Shown here one piece after another: positions 17,801-25,180 of a DNA stretch of 64,000 bases (its first letter is position 1; every line of letters begins with the position of its first letter). The stretch spans positions 62,001-126,000 of the forward strand of contig NZ_FTNK01000010.1 in the NCBI RefSeq assembly GCF_900156375.1. The letters are read 5' to 3'. The notes beneath the pieces were generated by a model, which was given only the letters and a program-made list of their open reading frames with translations, made no database searches and was not told the origin of the DNA. The position numbers and the translations under genes are program-made. The DNA is from Paenibacillus macquariensis (GTDB lineage Bacteria > Bacillota > Bacilli > Paenibacillales > Paenibacillaceae).

Positions 17801-18198
17801 GCGGGAAAACCTCCGCATTCAGGGACGTGAAATCCGGTGATTGGTACGTTGGCGCAGTAGCGGAAGCTCAGGAGTACGGTATCATCCAAGGGTACGAAGA
17901 TGGAGCATTCCACCCAAGCGATACGATCACCCGCCAAGAAGCAATGGCAGTGATTGCACGAGCGATGAAGTGGACGGGACTTCACGCAAGCGTCAACGGA
18001 GCAGAGGCAGAATCCGCACTTGCCTCGTTTACAGATGGGTCGGCGGTAGATGCGTGGGCGAAGCCAGAGGTTGCCGCGGCGGTGAAGAACGGTCTGGTAA
18101 AAGGTTCTGACATAGGACTGAAGCCGACGAACCCCATCACAAGAGCGGAAGTAGCAAATATGATCCAGAAGCTTTTGCAGAAGTCTGGGTTAATCTAA
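14884..18198 (+). CDS. SLH-domain surface protein with NHL-like propeller, Big2 and FN3 modules
   Basis: An 1104-residue secreted protein. Residues 1-37 are a signal peptide. Residues 41-286 are six 41-residue NHL/streptogramin-lyase-type blades (WTDITG...GVA.DS.GNVYV...KIKKLSNGS), enough for one six-bladed propeller. Then come a Big2-type Ig domain (about 287-370), another beta-sandwich (371-480), two fibronectin type III modules (487-577 and 578-667), a Ser-rich linker, a region of about 210 residues common in Paenibacillus SLH proteins (TATSTKRNGQTVTTVVVDQN), and three SLH domains (907-1104) for wall anchoring. ATG 14884 is behind AGAGAGG; ATG 14899 is an alternative. No catalytic site is visible; a binding or adhesive role is likely. 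Confidence 0.88.
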   Translation: MKEKQMKKRVFVVVMSFLLVALPVLQLVAGGNLAFAATETWTDITGSESFGNPSGVAIGSDGNVYVSDYGRAKVKQLSNGSWTDITGSESFNAIVGVAADSNGDVYVTDNSGRKVKKLSNGSWTDITGAGGFSNPVGIAADSNGNVYVTDSLSNKVKKLSNGIWTDITGAAVLSSPFGVAADNDGNVYVTNYNSNTIKKLSNGSWTDITGAGSFLSPFGVAVDSAGNVYVADSGNNKIKKLSNGSWMDITGAGSFSSPWGVIVDSSGNVYVTESGGKKIKKLSSPVINSVSVSPSSPSVVQGGSQQLTATVNAGEGAATTVTWSSSDVTNKVAVDSTGKVTVAADTAMEDYTIKATSTVDSSKTATATITVTAALTYTIAAITNPTLTALTQGYQSGTQETKNIEVTNTGTGNLPNLKVEVSGTNADDFAITQTSATLNSGAPATSFTVTANDGLAAGTYTATITISADNMIPVTLTVTQAVNLPDAPANPQNLVAVGEDRQVTLTWDTVTGATYYNIYMATASGQFSDDLVATVTHTTYNVQNLINGTAYYFMVKAGNLGGMSAESNQASVTPATVPAAPTNISAVAGNGQATVTFTAPADNGGSAVTGYEVTSSPGNVVVTGAVSPITLTGLTNGTSYTFTVKAINGIGKSVSSAESNAVIPRAESSSSSSTPSAPVTPTIPENTKTIVDIIVNGKVEGAGTATSTKRNGQTVTTVVVDQNMLSDKIAAEGQNVVITIAVKAKSDVVVVELNGQMVKKMESQQAVLEIKTDRATYRIPAQQLNMNAISGQVGKSVALQDIKVQIEIAATTADVLKMLENAAAKGEFTLVAPPMSFTVRGIYGDKTIEVSKFNAYVERTIAISDGVDPNMSTTGVVVEPDGNIRHVPTKIVVVDGKYFAKVNSLTNSTYLVIRRYPVNFADVAQHWSKDMVNDMASRMVVNGVDATHYNPDAAITRAEFAAIIVRALGLAESGKTSAFRDVKSGDWYVGAVAEAQEYGIIQGYEDGAFHPSDTITRQEAMAVIARAMKWTGLHASVNGAEAESALASFTDGSAVDAWAKPEVAAAVKNGLVKGSDIGLKPTNPITRAEVANMIQKLLQKSGLI
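15004..15741 (+). repeat. Six tandem 123-bp propeller-blade repeats
   Basis: TGGACGGACATTAC-type starts recur at 15004, 15127, 15250 and onwards every 123 bases, six times, inside the SLH protein gene. Blades are very similar at the DNA level, for example the junction AACTGTCGAACGGCAGTTGG. Such similarity suggests recent duplication or gene conversion and permits copy-number change. Confidence 0.9.
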
Positions 18199-18232
18199 GT
18201 TGTGAATCGTCGATAAAAGATAGTATGGTAAG

Positions 18233-18263
18233 ACCGTGAAGCCTTAGTGCTGCACGGTTTTTT
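18233..18263 (+). terminator. Rho-independent terminator
   Basis: ACCGTG pairs with CACGGT around a loop, followed by six T residues; it closes the SLH protein gene. Confidence 0.8.
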
Positions 18264-18330
18264 CCTGTTATAGGCGTAATTCCCCATATTCGAGTTGCGT
18301 GCATAGGGGATACCTCACACAACATATATC

Positions 18331-18468
18331 TTATGATGAAAACAAGGGTTGAGCTAGCTTCTGAAACGATGACAGCAATAAACGTCCAACAAGTAACGAT
18401 AGCCATTTTGGCCAATGTGATTTTCTTCCAGTAGTCTGGTTATACCGATTTATGGTTTTTGGTTTCAT
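18331..18468 (-). CDS. Small ORF of unknown function (45 aa), possibly a gene relic
   Basis: A 45-codon frame begins with ATG behind GGAGG at correct spacing and encodes a basic N-terminus (MKPKTINRYNQTTGRKSHW) and a short hydrophobic stretch. Another frame overlapping it (about 18310-18415) continues with a longer hydrophobic segment (TCWTFIAVIV), so a frameshift may have cut a membrane protein or lipoprotein. Its upstream region is an 85-nt copy of the sequence upstream of the NlpC/P60 gene at 30335-31084. No known family was recognised. Confidence 0.35.
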   Translation of the reverse strand: MKPKTINRYNQTTGRKSHWPKWLSLLVGRLLLSSFQKLAQPLFSS

Positions 18469-18483
18469 GATGATTCCTCCACT

Positions 18484-18568
18484 CACATACCTTTATAAGG
18501 TAATATGTTCTTAGAATGTATGTATTTGTTCTCTTTGATTCAAAGTGGGGGGAATAAGTGGTACATTC
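18484..18568 (-). repeat. Shared upstream element, copy 1
   Basis: This 85-nt block, read on the minus strand, matches 31090-31172 upstream of the NlpC/P60 lipoprotein gene. Shared parts are GAATGTAC, TTGAATCAAA (a -35-like TTGAAT with a -10-like TACATT 17 bases on) and a TACCTT-TAT-AAGGTA palindrome at 18488-18502 close to the start codon. Two genes with the same promoter and operator are implied. Confidence 0.6.
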
Positions 18569-18614
18569 AAATTCCATCTTGTCAGTAACCCGTATTCCTG
18601 CTATCATCGTAGTG

Positions 18615-18638
18615 ACTTATTAAACGTGTTTAATAAGT
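18615..18638 (+). promoter_or_regulatory. Palindromic operator upstream of ROK gene
   Basis: ACTTATTAAAC and GTTTAATAAGT form perfect 11-base arms around a 2-base centre, 31 bases before the ROK start. AT-rich palindromes of this shape are typical binding sites of XylR/NagC-type ROK repressors. Autoregulation is inferred from its position. Confidence 0.7.
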
Positions 18639-18668
18639 GAGTGTGACTTTGATTATAAGGTGGTGAGT

Positions 18669-19712
18669 ATGATGAGCGAGATACGACTTACTTCACAACA
18701 TACAAGATCAGAAGTGATTCGTTGCCTTCGATCTGAACTGTTAGAGCATGGAAGTGCTACGAAGGTTGAGTTGAGTCACAATTTACAAATTAGCTTTCCG
18801 ACCATCAGTAAGTTCCTGAAGCAAATGGAGAACAGAGGGGAAGTTACATCCGTTGGTCTTGATGAATCAAGTGGGGGAAGAAGAGCTATAAGATATACAT
18901 ATCAGCCGAATTATATGTTGGGTCTAGCCATCTTTCTAGAGAAAGGTGAGACGAATTATGCTGTGTTTAATTGCTTAGGGGAAGTCATTGAGCAAGGGAA
19001 CACCCATAGTATGCTAGAGGAAGATGTGTTACAGCTAACCACATTTATTGAGAGCAAGAAGAATGCTTATCCTAATATGAACGCTGTGGCTATTGGTGTC
19101 CCAGGTGCAGTTAATAACGGAACAATCTTTCATATACCAGGGTATGAGAACTATCATAATCTTGATCTTAAGAAGCATATAGAGGAGCAACTCGCTATCC
19201 CGACTGTTGTAGAGAATGATATGAATGCTGCTGCAATCGGCTATATGGCTCAAAGGGAAATGGTAGAAAGGATTTCTTTGTTATATTTGTATTTAGGGAA
19301 AAATGGTCCTGGTGCAGGGATTGTAATCAATGGTGAAATTGTGCGAGGGAAAACCTTTTTTTCAGGAGAAGTCTCATTTGTTCCCCAGTATGACGATAGA
19401 AACTTCCTAGAAGCCTTAGCCAATGGAGATAGTGGGAAGAAGAGTATTGCACATATGACGGAAAATATAGATGCGATTAGCCGATTAGTGGGCACAATCA
19501 CATCAATCTTGAATCCTCATTATATTATTTTGTGTGATGATGAAATAGATACGGTCATGCTCAACCAAATTACTGAGCGAAGTGCCACATATGTTCCAAG
19601 AGAACATCTCCCAGAGTTAGCAGTAAGTAACTTGAAGCATGACTATCTAAATGGATTACAGCGTCTTGGATTGAGTGTATTGATTTCACAACAAATAGAT
19701 GATCAACACTAA
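18669..19712 (+). CDS. ROK-family transcriptional repressor
   Basis: About 347 residues. The N-terminal winged helix (about 10-70; ATKVELSHNLQISFPTISKFLKQM) is followed by a sugar-kinase-like ROK domain (IAIGVPGAV-type segment AVAIGVPGAVNNG, VENDMNAAAIGY, LGKNGPGAGIVINGEIVRG). The usual zinc-binding CxCGxxGC motif of ROK proteins is not visible, so the domain probably senses sugar without that zinc site. The start is ATG 18669 or 18672 behind AAGGTGG. The MFS transporter begins 15 bases after its stop and shares its transcript. The palindrome at 18615-18638 is probably its operator. Ligand unknown, probably the sugar moved by the transporter. Confidence 0.9.
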   Translation: MMSEIRLTSQHTRSEVIRCLRSELLEHGSATKVELSHNLQISFPTISKFLKQMENRGEVTSVGLDESSGGRRAIRYTYQPNYMLGLAIFLEKGETNYAVFNCLGEVIEQGNTHSMLEEDVLQLTTFIESKKNAYPNMNAVAIGVPGAVNNGTIFHIPGYENYHNLDLKKHIEEQLAIPTVVENDMNAAAIGYMAQREMVERISLLYLYLGKNGPGAGIVINGEIVRGKTFFSGEVSFVPQYDDRNFLEALANGDSGKKSIAHMTENIDAISRLVGTITSILNPHYIILCDDEIDTVMLNQITERSATYVPREHLPELAVSNLKHDYLNGLQRLGLSVLISQQIDDQH

Positions 19713-19727
19713 GGAGTACAGATAACG

Positions 19728-20948
19728 ATGGCAACTTTCTTTTTAATTATTATTTATTTGGCTTTTATCAGCTTGGGATTACCTGATTCATTACTTGGAT
19801 CGGCATGGCCTGTGATGAGCATGGATCTGAATGTTTCATTAGGAACGGCAGGAATTATTTCTATGGTTATTGCAGGTAGTACGATTGTATCAAGCTTGTT
19901 AAGTGGTACAGTACTAAAGTGGTTTGGTACGGGGAAAGTGACGCTTGTAAGTTGTATCATGACAGCAGTAGCGTTACTTGGTTTTTCATGGTCTCCTTCT
20001 CTTATTTGGTTAGTTATTTGTGCAATTCCACTCGGTATAGGTGCGGGGTCTGTAGATGCAGGATTAAATAATTATGTGGCTATTCATTATAAGGCTCATC
20101 ATATGAGTTGGCTGCACTGTTTCTGGGGAGTAGGTGCTACACTGGGTCCAATGATTATGGCTTCGTCTATTTCAGGCAACAATTTGTGGAGACAAGGTTA
20201 CCTCATCGTAGCGGGTGTTCAATTTATTCTAGTCGTCATTCTATTCGTTACGCTCCCTTTATGGGATAAGGTTGCTAAACGTAGTCATGTCATAAATGCT
20301 GAAGCCGAACATGAAGCGATGAATCAAGAGTTAGATCAAATTGCGGAGAATACGAAGCCATGGAATATAAAAGGGGTCAAATTAGCGATGCTAACCTTCT
20401 TATTCTACTGTGGAATCGAAGCAAGTATGGGCTTATGGGGCAGTAGCTTTCTTGTGAATATAAAAGATTTACCGGCAGCAACAGCGGCACAATGGGTTTC
20501 TTGGTTCTATATAGGCATTACAGTTGGGCGAATGATCACTGGATTTATTACGTTTAAAATGAGCAGTCGAATGCTGATTAGGTACGGCCAGCTTATCGCT
20601 TTATTCGGAACATTACTGCTAGTGTTACCATTTCCACCGATCCTTTCGCTTGTTGGATTTACGATTGTAGGATTGGGGTTAGCACCTATATTTCCGTGTA
20701 TGCTACATGAAACACCTGCTCGATTTGGGAAAAAGAAGGCTCAGTCCATCATGGGCTTTCAAATGGCAGCTGCATATACGGGTAGTACGCTAATACCTCC
20801 GTTGCTGGGATTACTTGCAACCAATATGAACATTAGTATCTTTCCGTGGTTCGTTAGTATATTTGCTATCGCGATGCTGTTGTGTACAGAGAGACTAAAT
20901 CATTTCTTGAAGAAATTACATGTAGGCATTAGGAAAAGTATTCAATAA
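19728..20948 (+). CDS. MFS sugar transporter (FHS-like)
   Basis: A 406-residue integral membrane protein with about 12 helices, resembling the fucose/glucose FHS branch of the major facilitator superfamily. Characteristic segments are LGLPDSLLGSAWPVM in the first helix and GSVDAGLNNYVAIHYKAHHM followed by WLHCFWGVGATLGP. It probably imports a sugar with protons. AAGGAG at 19711-19716 overlaps the stop codon of the ROK gene, tying translation of the two. No closer substrate assignment is possible. Confidence 0.85.
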   Translation: MATFFLIIIYLAFISLGLPDSLLGSAWPVMSMDLNVSLGTAGIISMVIAGSTIVSSLLSGTVLKWFGTGKVTLVSCIMTAVALLGFSWSPSLIWLVICAIPLGIGAGSVDAGLNNYVAIHYKAHHMSWLHCFWGVGATLGPMIMASSISGNNLWRQGYLIVAGVQFILVVILFVTLPLWDKVAKRSHVINAEAEHEAMNQELDQIAENTKPWNIKGVKLAMLTFLFYCGIEASMGLWGSSFLVNIKDLPAATAAQWVSWFYIGITVGRMITGFITFKMSSRMLIRYGQLIALFGTLLLVLPFPPILSLVGFTIVGLGLAPIFPCMLHETPARFGKKKAQSIMGFQMAAAYTGSTLIPPLLGLLATNMNISIFPWFVSIFAIAMLLCTERLNHFLKKLHVGIRKSIQ

Positions 20949-21020
20949 AGCGTATTAAGGATTTCGGGTTCGATTGAGATTGTATTAATGCTTGCAATGA
21001 GGAAACGAATAATGTGGAAA

Positions 21021-21047
21021 AGTCTCTATTATAGGGGCTTTTTTTTC
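21021..21047 (+). terminator. Rho-independent terminator
   Basis: AGTCTCTA pairs with TAGGGGCT (three G-T pairs) around a three-base loop, then eight T residues follow. Confidence 0.7.
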
Positions 21048-21224
21048 ATTTTATTAAAGTTAATCGAGGCGCGTGAATTGAAACATAATCGAATGTCGAA
21101 GCTTATGAAGATATACTGATTGCCAGCCTTAATTACATAAGAAAATAAATATTTTTGCAACCTAAACGCTTCTTTTCCTACTTTATAAGTGAAGGCCTTA
21201 ATCAAACCGAACGGAAGTGATGGA

Positions 21225-21782
21225 GTGAATGATAGAGACATTATACAATTGTACTTTGCTCGCAATGAATCAGCAGTAGAAGAAACATCCAAAAAATATA
21301 AAAAATATTGTACCCAGATCGCCCGTAACATTCTGTCTAATGTGGAAGATTCAGAAGAATGCGTTAACGATACCTTTCTTGGAGCATGGGAAGCGATACC
21401 GCCGAAGTCTCCTGAGAAACTGTCGTCTTTTCTGGGGAGGATTACGCGGAATATCGCCTTGAACAAATACGATTATTACAAGGCCAAGAAGAGGAATAAA
21501 GAATTTGAGACAATTCTTGATGAATTAAACGACTGTGTATCCTCTTCAGACAATGTTGAAAGTCAATACGAGGGAGAACAAATGGCCGAATCGATAAGCG
21601 AATTTCTGCAGAGCATTAAGGAAGATCATCGGAATATTTTTCTGAGACGATATTGGTACTCTGATTCTATGACGGATATTGCCTCGCGATTTGCAATAAG
21701 TGAAAGCAAAACCAAATCCATTCTATTCAGAATAAGAAAAAAACTTCAAATATACCTTAAGAAAGAGGGTTATGTATTATGA
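21225..21782 (+). CDS. ECF-like sigma-70 family sigma factor
   Basis: About 185 residues. Region 2 (NESAVEETSKKYKKYCTQIARNIL, DSEECVNDTFLGAWEAIPP) and region 4 (HRNIFLRRYWYSDSMTDIASRF with KTKSILFRIRKKLQ) are both recognisable; it lacks regions 1 and 3, as ECF factors do. It belongs to a Firmicute group that is always paired with a large one-helix anti-sigma protein, as here (4-base ATGA overlap). GTG 21225 is preferred because relatives begin near NDRDIIQLY; GTG 21189 would add 12 residues and has no good ribosome site. It should direct RNA polymerase to a stress or envelope regulon. Confidence 0.88.
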   Translation: MNDRDIIQLYFARNESAVEETSKKYKKYCTQIARNILSNVEDSEECVNDTFLGAWEAIPPKSPEKLSSFLGRITRNIALNKYDYYKAKKRNKEFETILDELNDCVSSSDNVESQYEGEQMAESISEFLQSIKEDHRNIFLRRYWYSDSMTDIASRFAISESKTKSILFRIRKKLQIYLKKEGYVL

Positions 21783-22687
21783 ATAATAAAGATCTCTTTA
21801 AAGCCATTGGTGACGTAGACGGTAATTTAGTAGAAGAAGCTAATACTGCGAGACGGACAAATAAAAAACCATATGTCAGATGGGGAACGATCGCTGCCTG
21901 CCTTGCATTGGTGGTAGGACTGGCCATTTATAAATCTCCCCCTACGCCTGAGTCTGCATCTCTGGAAATATCGAAACAGACACAGGTCTCGTCTTCCCCA
22001 ACGGGAATTCGAAAAATTCTGAATTACAACGGATATCGTTATGCATTCGTAGAAGATGGCGCTCAGTTTAAGTTCACAGGACTGGAGCCTGTACAATCGC
22101 TTGGCACATTAGAGTATGATATCAACCCTGAGACGGGGAAGAACGGTGGAGACAATAATGTGGAAAAGGATTATTCCTCGACGTTCGCTGTTGGTGGAAA
22201 GCTATATGAAATTCCGACATACCCATTCCATTTTCGCATTGCGGTCAAGTACGAACAAAATTATTATCTGGCAGAACTCGTGGCCAAGGTAAATGATTCT
22301 GAGATGACTGCAAAGGAGTATCTAGATATGTCTAATCTGAAGGAGCGTGCAAAAGAAATCCATATTCTAAACCATGTGGGAAATGACGTACTTAAGAAAA
22401 TGACAGATCATGCTTTTGTAGAGTCCATCATAGAGGGCCTGTATAGCGCAACAAATGCTGATTTAACCAACAAGGAATACGAGGCTATTGGACAGGCGCA
22501 ATCTGAAGGGAAATCGTATCAACTACAGTTCAACATCAAGGACGGGACCCAAATGGCCATGTACATCATTCCAGAATTAAAAGTCGTGTCTATGGGAGAT
22601 GCTTATTATCAATTGCCGGATGCCTTCTTTGATCAATTCGGTGATATCTTCGTAGGGCTTAGACAAGAGGCACTGCCGCTCTACTGA
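21779..22687 (+). CDS. Membrane anti-sigma factor
   Basis: A 302-residue protein with a cytoplasmic N-terminus of about 35 residues (NNKDLFKAIGDVDGNLVEEA, a motif typical of these partners), one membrane helix (about 36-50, WGTIAACLALVVGLAIY) and a long extracellular domain. The short N-terminus is expected to hold the sigma factor at the membrane until a signal reaches the outer domain. It overlaps the sigma gene by 4 bases, giving coupled translation. The outer domain has no enzyme motif that I recognise. Confidence 0.8.
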   Translation: MNNKDLFKAIGDVDGNLVEEANTARRTNKKPYVRWGTIAACLALVVGLAIYKSPPTPESASLEISKQTQVSSSPTGIRKILNYNGYRYAFVEDGAQFKFTGLEPVQSLGTLEYDINPETGKNGGDNNVEKDYSSTFAVGGKLYEIPTYPFHFRIAVKYEQNYYLAELVAKVNDSEMTAKEYLDMSNLKERAKEIHILNHVGNDVLKKMTDHAFVESIIEGLYSATNADLTNKEYEAIGQAQSEGKSYQLQFNIKDGTQMAMYIIPELKVVSMGDAYYQLPDAFFDQFGDIFVGLRQEALPLY

Positions 22688-22753
22688 GTAATTGAGTTCG
22701 GAGCCAGAGTATTAACTTATCGTATGAATATATTTGTGTGAAAAATGCTTTAT

Positions 22754-22787
22754 AAACAACACCATCCGATTAAGGATGGTGTTGTTT
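22754..22787 (+). terminator. Rho-independent terminator
   Basis: AAACAACACCATCC and GGATGGTGTTGTTT form a perfect 14-pair stem with a six-base loop. Confidence 0.9.
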
Positions 22788-22950
22788 ATTTTCATGAAGA
22801 TATTAACGGACCGTAGTCATATTAGGATATATTCATATATTTAAATTGTTTTTATAGTATATTAGTAATTAATGTAAATGTTTAATACTTTATTTAAAAG
22901 TTCAAGTTTTTGTCATCATTAAGAGGTTATAGAGGAGATTGATTATTAAT

Positions 22951-23586
22951 ATGATAACTGAAGTTTCTATTTTACCCATTCAATCCATCTATTCTATCGA
23001 CAATCACATCATTACTGCTACAGTGTTAAATGAAGAACCTTTAATAATGAAATTAGATCATGTACTAAGCGATGAAGAATGCCAAGCACTTATTGGGTCT
23101 GCTGCATCTCGTCTTGAACAATCGAAATTAGTGAATAAAGAAGTTAGTCAGATTCGTACTAGCAAAAGTATGTTTTTTGATAAAAACGAAAGCCTATTAA
23201 TTAATATCATTGAGAACCGCATATCAAGCTTAATGCAGGTACCCATTGCACATGCTGAAGGACTACAAGTTTTACATTATGAACCTGGACAAGAATATAA
23301 AGAACATTATGATTTTTTTGGGCCCAATAACCCTTCAAGTCTTAACAATCGAATAAGTACATTAATCATATACTTAAATGATGTAGAAGAAGGAGGAGAA
23401 ACAACACTTCCAAACTTAGGTATTACTGTGAAACCAGTTAAAGGATCTGCTGTTTACTTCGAATACTTCTATAATAATCAAACATTAAACGAACTAACGT
23501 TGCATTGTGGTGAACCTGTTATCCGCGGTGAAAAATGGGTAGCTACGCAATGGATGCGTAAACAACGAATTCGAGAAGGGGACTAA
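22951..23586 (+). CDS. Prolyl 4-hydroxylase-like 2OG-Fe(II) oxygenase
   Basis: A 211-residue single-domain dioxygenase. Iron ligands are H119 and D121 (KEHYDFF) and H185 (LTLHCGEPV); K195 (GEKWVATQW) should bind 2-oxoglutarate. The layout matches the Bacillus anthracis collagen-like prolyl hydroxylase in length and motif order. It hydroxylates proline in a peptide or protein, or free proline; the target is not apparent here and no collagen-like gene lies in the window. ATG 22951 is used because AGAGGAG (22931-22937) is too close to the upstream TTG 22939. The gene stands alone just before a tmRNA-like relic, as expected of cargo carried on an integrated element, though codon use was not compared. 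Confidence 0.88.
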   Translation: MITEVSILPIQSIYSIDNHIITATVLNEEPLIMKLDHVLSDEECQALIGSAASRLEQSKLVNKEVSQIRTSKSMFFDKNESLLINIIENRISSLMQVPIAHAEGLQVLHYEPGQEYKEHYDFFGPNNPSSLNNRISTLIIYLNDVEEGGETTLPNLGITVKPVKGSAVYFEYFYNNQTLNELTLHCGEPVIRGEKWVATQWMRKQRIREGD

Positions 23587-23596
23587 AGTTATTTAA

Positions 23597-23698
23597 GGGG
23601 CGATACTCAAGTGACATCAGCACGGTGACGACACCCAACGCTAACTAAGCGCAGCTTGTGTGTCGATACTTTCGGACAGGGTTTCGAGTCCACCTCCA
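23597..23698 (+). other. 102-nt tmRNA-like relic
   Basis: Three pieces of Bacillales tmRNA occur in order. The 5' piece is GGGGCGATACT with GTGACATCA. A piece around the tag stop is GCTAACTAAGCGCAGC (23640-23655), compared with GCTGCCTAATAAGCGCAGC in Bacillus. The 3' piece is TTTCGGACAGGG, then TTTCGAGTCCACCTCCA. Most of the internal pseudoknots and tag are missing, so it cannot work as tmRNA. A terminator follows at once. It looks like a deletion relic of a mobile-element-borne or duplicated ssrA gene. Confidence 0.5.
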
Positions 23699-23706
23699 TT
23701 TGAAAG

Positions 23707-23734
23707 ACCCGCTGATATAGCGGTTTTCTTCTTT
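23707..23734 (+). terminator. Rho-independent terminator after tmRNA-like relic
   Basis: CCGCT pairs with AGCGG around GATAT, followed by a T-rich run. Its position relative to the relic mirrors that after the 38-nt repeat at 4393. Confidence 0.75.
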
Positions 23735-24126
23735 TAGCGGTGGATTTGTCGCCGTTCTATTGCCATCAGAATTTAAAAATACAATTTTTAAAACCTCTTT
23801 CTTTTTCTAAGCTTGCTTTTGAATCTCTGATTTCGTGTTCTTTTGATATTTTTTATTACCCATCAAGGTCATAGAACGAAAAGTAGAGTTGCGAATAGAA
23901 TCGGTAGTATTAAATTAACAGAAACCACACATGTAGAGTGCTTAATATTAATAGTGCTAAAAGAATAGATGAGATGTGACAGTATATATAACTTCATTAT
24001 ACTTGGTATGATCTTCGGTTGATGAGAATCAAATATTCAGATATGAAGAAAGACGGGGTGGGGGAAATTCTTTCTTGTGGGCCAATCTTACCATTGTAGA
24101 AAAAAAGGTGAATACCTAGAATTGAA
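23735..24126 (+). other. AT-rich intergenic stretch without a clear gene
   Basis: No open frame of convincing length occurs. The segment near 24038-24062 (CAGATATGAAGAAAG followed by CGGGGTG) recurs at 25143-25163 ahead of the intact marR gene, so the duplication of the marR upstream region starts here but is interrupted by extra sequence. Confidence 0.45.
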
Positions 24127-24140
24127 GATGTGATAAAAAC

Positions 24141-24328
24141 ATGTGTTGACACAAAAAGTAATTAGGAGCCATACTACATATATGAACAACAATAATAAAG
24201 TAACAAATGACATTGGCGCTATTCCCTCGCTTGTACAATCCAAGCGGCAGATTGATCGCTATAACCTAGACATAGACGCACAGGCTATACTCGTCGCGTC
24301 TAGGCTAATGGCAGCGGGAGCCAAGCTT
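24141..24328 (+). repeat. marR promoter and 5'-end duplication, copy 1
   Basis: These 188 bases match 25181-25367 with only one indel and one substitution. Copy 1 covers the promoter (TTGACA at 24146) and 49 codons of marR. Identity breaks exactly at AAGCTT in both copies. Confidence 0.95.
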
Positions 24329-24352
24329 CACTATGGACAGACGAATAGTTAA
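24182..24352 (+). pseudogene. Truncated MarR regulator fragment
   Basis: The first 49 codons are identical to those of the complete MarR gene at 25221 (through MAAGAKL), then diverge into HYGQTNS and a stop. The DNA-binding winged helix is missing, leaving only the N-terminal helix that normally makes the dimer interface. If translated, the peptide might interfere with dimer formation, but this is speculation. Its promoter is nearly identical to that of the intact copy and would also transcribe the oxidoreductase at 24387, so a likely effect is MarR-controlled expression of that gene. Confidence 0.85.
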
Positions 24353-24386
24353 TAACAATTTAATTGAGAAAAAGGAGGGATCCATC

Positions 24387-25049
24387 TTGAAAATAAGAGC
24401 GATAATTACAGGTGTTACGGGGATGGTTGGCGAGGGTGTATTACATGAATGCCTGCAGCATCCTGATGTGGAACAAGTTTTAGTGATTAACCGCAAACCA
24501 TGCGGCTTTTCACATCCCAAATTAACTGAAATCATCCACAAAGATTTTTTTGATTTATCTGCAATAAAGTCTCAATTAAGCAACTATAATGCATGCTACT
24601 TTTGCTTGGGTGTATCTTCTGGTGGTTTGAAGGAGGAGGAATACTCACGATTATCGTTTGATCTTACTGTGCATATGGCAGAAATGCTCGCAGGCTTGAA
24701 CCCAGATATGGTGTTCTGCTATGTTTCCGGAATGGGGACGGATAGTACAGAGCTAGGAAAAAGGATGTGGGCAAGAGTGAAGGGCAAGACAGAAAATCAC
24801 CTCATGCAGCTACCTTTCAAAAAAGCATACATGTTTCGCCCTGCCTACATCAATCCAATAAAGGGATTAAAAAATACGCATAAATCTTATTATGCATTTA
24901 TGTGGCTATTTCCTATTCTAAGAAGACTATTTCCAAACGTTACAGTGTCTTTAAAGGAGCTTGGTATTGCAATGATTCATACCGTTACTAAAGGGTATGA
25001 CCAATCTATTCTCGAAAGCAAGGATATCAAAAAATTGGCTAAATCCTAA
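24387..25049 (+). CDS. NAD(P)-binding Rossmann oxidoreductase, HTATIP2/YwnB-like
   Basis: A 220-residue single Rossmann domain with the nucleotide motif TGVTGMVGEGVLHECL at the N-terminus, VLVINRKP at the end of the second strand, CYFCLGVSSGG and YVSGMGTDS. These fit the atypical SDR branch that includes HTATIP2-like proteins; a classical YxxxK catalytic pair is not evident. TTG 24387 follows AAAGGAGGGA. It sits between two copies of the marR 5' region, so its insertion or the duplication placed it under a copy of the marR promoter. Substrate unknown. Confidence 0.8.
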   Translation: MKIRAIITGVTGMVGEGVLHECLQHPDVEQVLVINRKPCGFSHPKLTEIIHKDFFDLSAIKSQLSNYNACYFCLGVSSGGLKEEEYSRLSFDLTVHMAEMLAGLNPDMVFCYVSGMGTDSTELGKRMWARVKGKTENHLMQLPFKKAYMFRPAYINPIKGLKNTHKSYYAFMWLFPILRRLFPNVTVSLKELGIAMIHTVTKGYDQSILESKDIKKLAKS

Positions 25050-25180
25050 TCGGGTACTTTTGGCTGATCTCATAATCTAATTCATCTGAGCTCAATAATA
25101 CAGCTGTAGCCTTTTGCAGTGGTCGAGGAGGAATACAGTTCCAGATATGAAGAAAGGCGGGGTGTTGATGTGTTATAAAA

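Noticed and set aside
17409..17985. Long minus-strand frames opposite the SLH protein gene
   Set aside because: They are antisense shadows of a GC-richer coding region, without starts or recognisable domains.
23820..23885. Minus-strand 18-codon frame (MGNKKYQKNTKSEIQKQA)
   Set aside because: No ribosome site and no known family; may be chance in AT-rich sequence.
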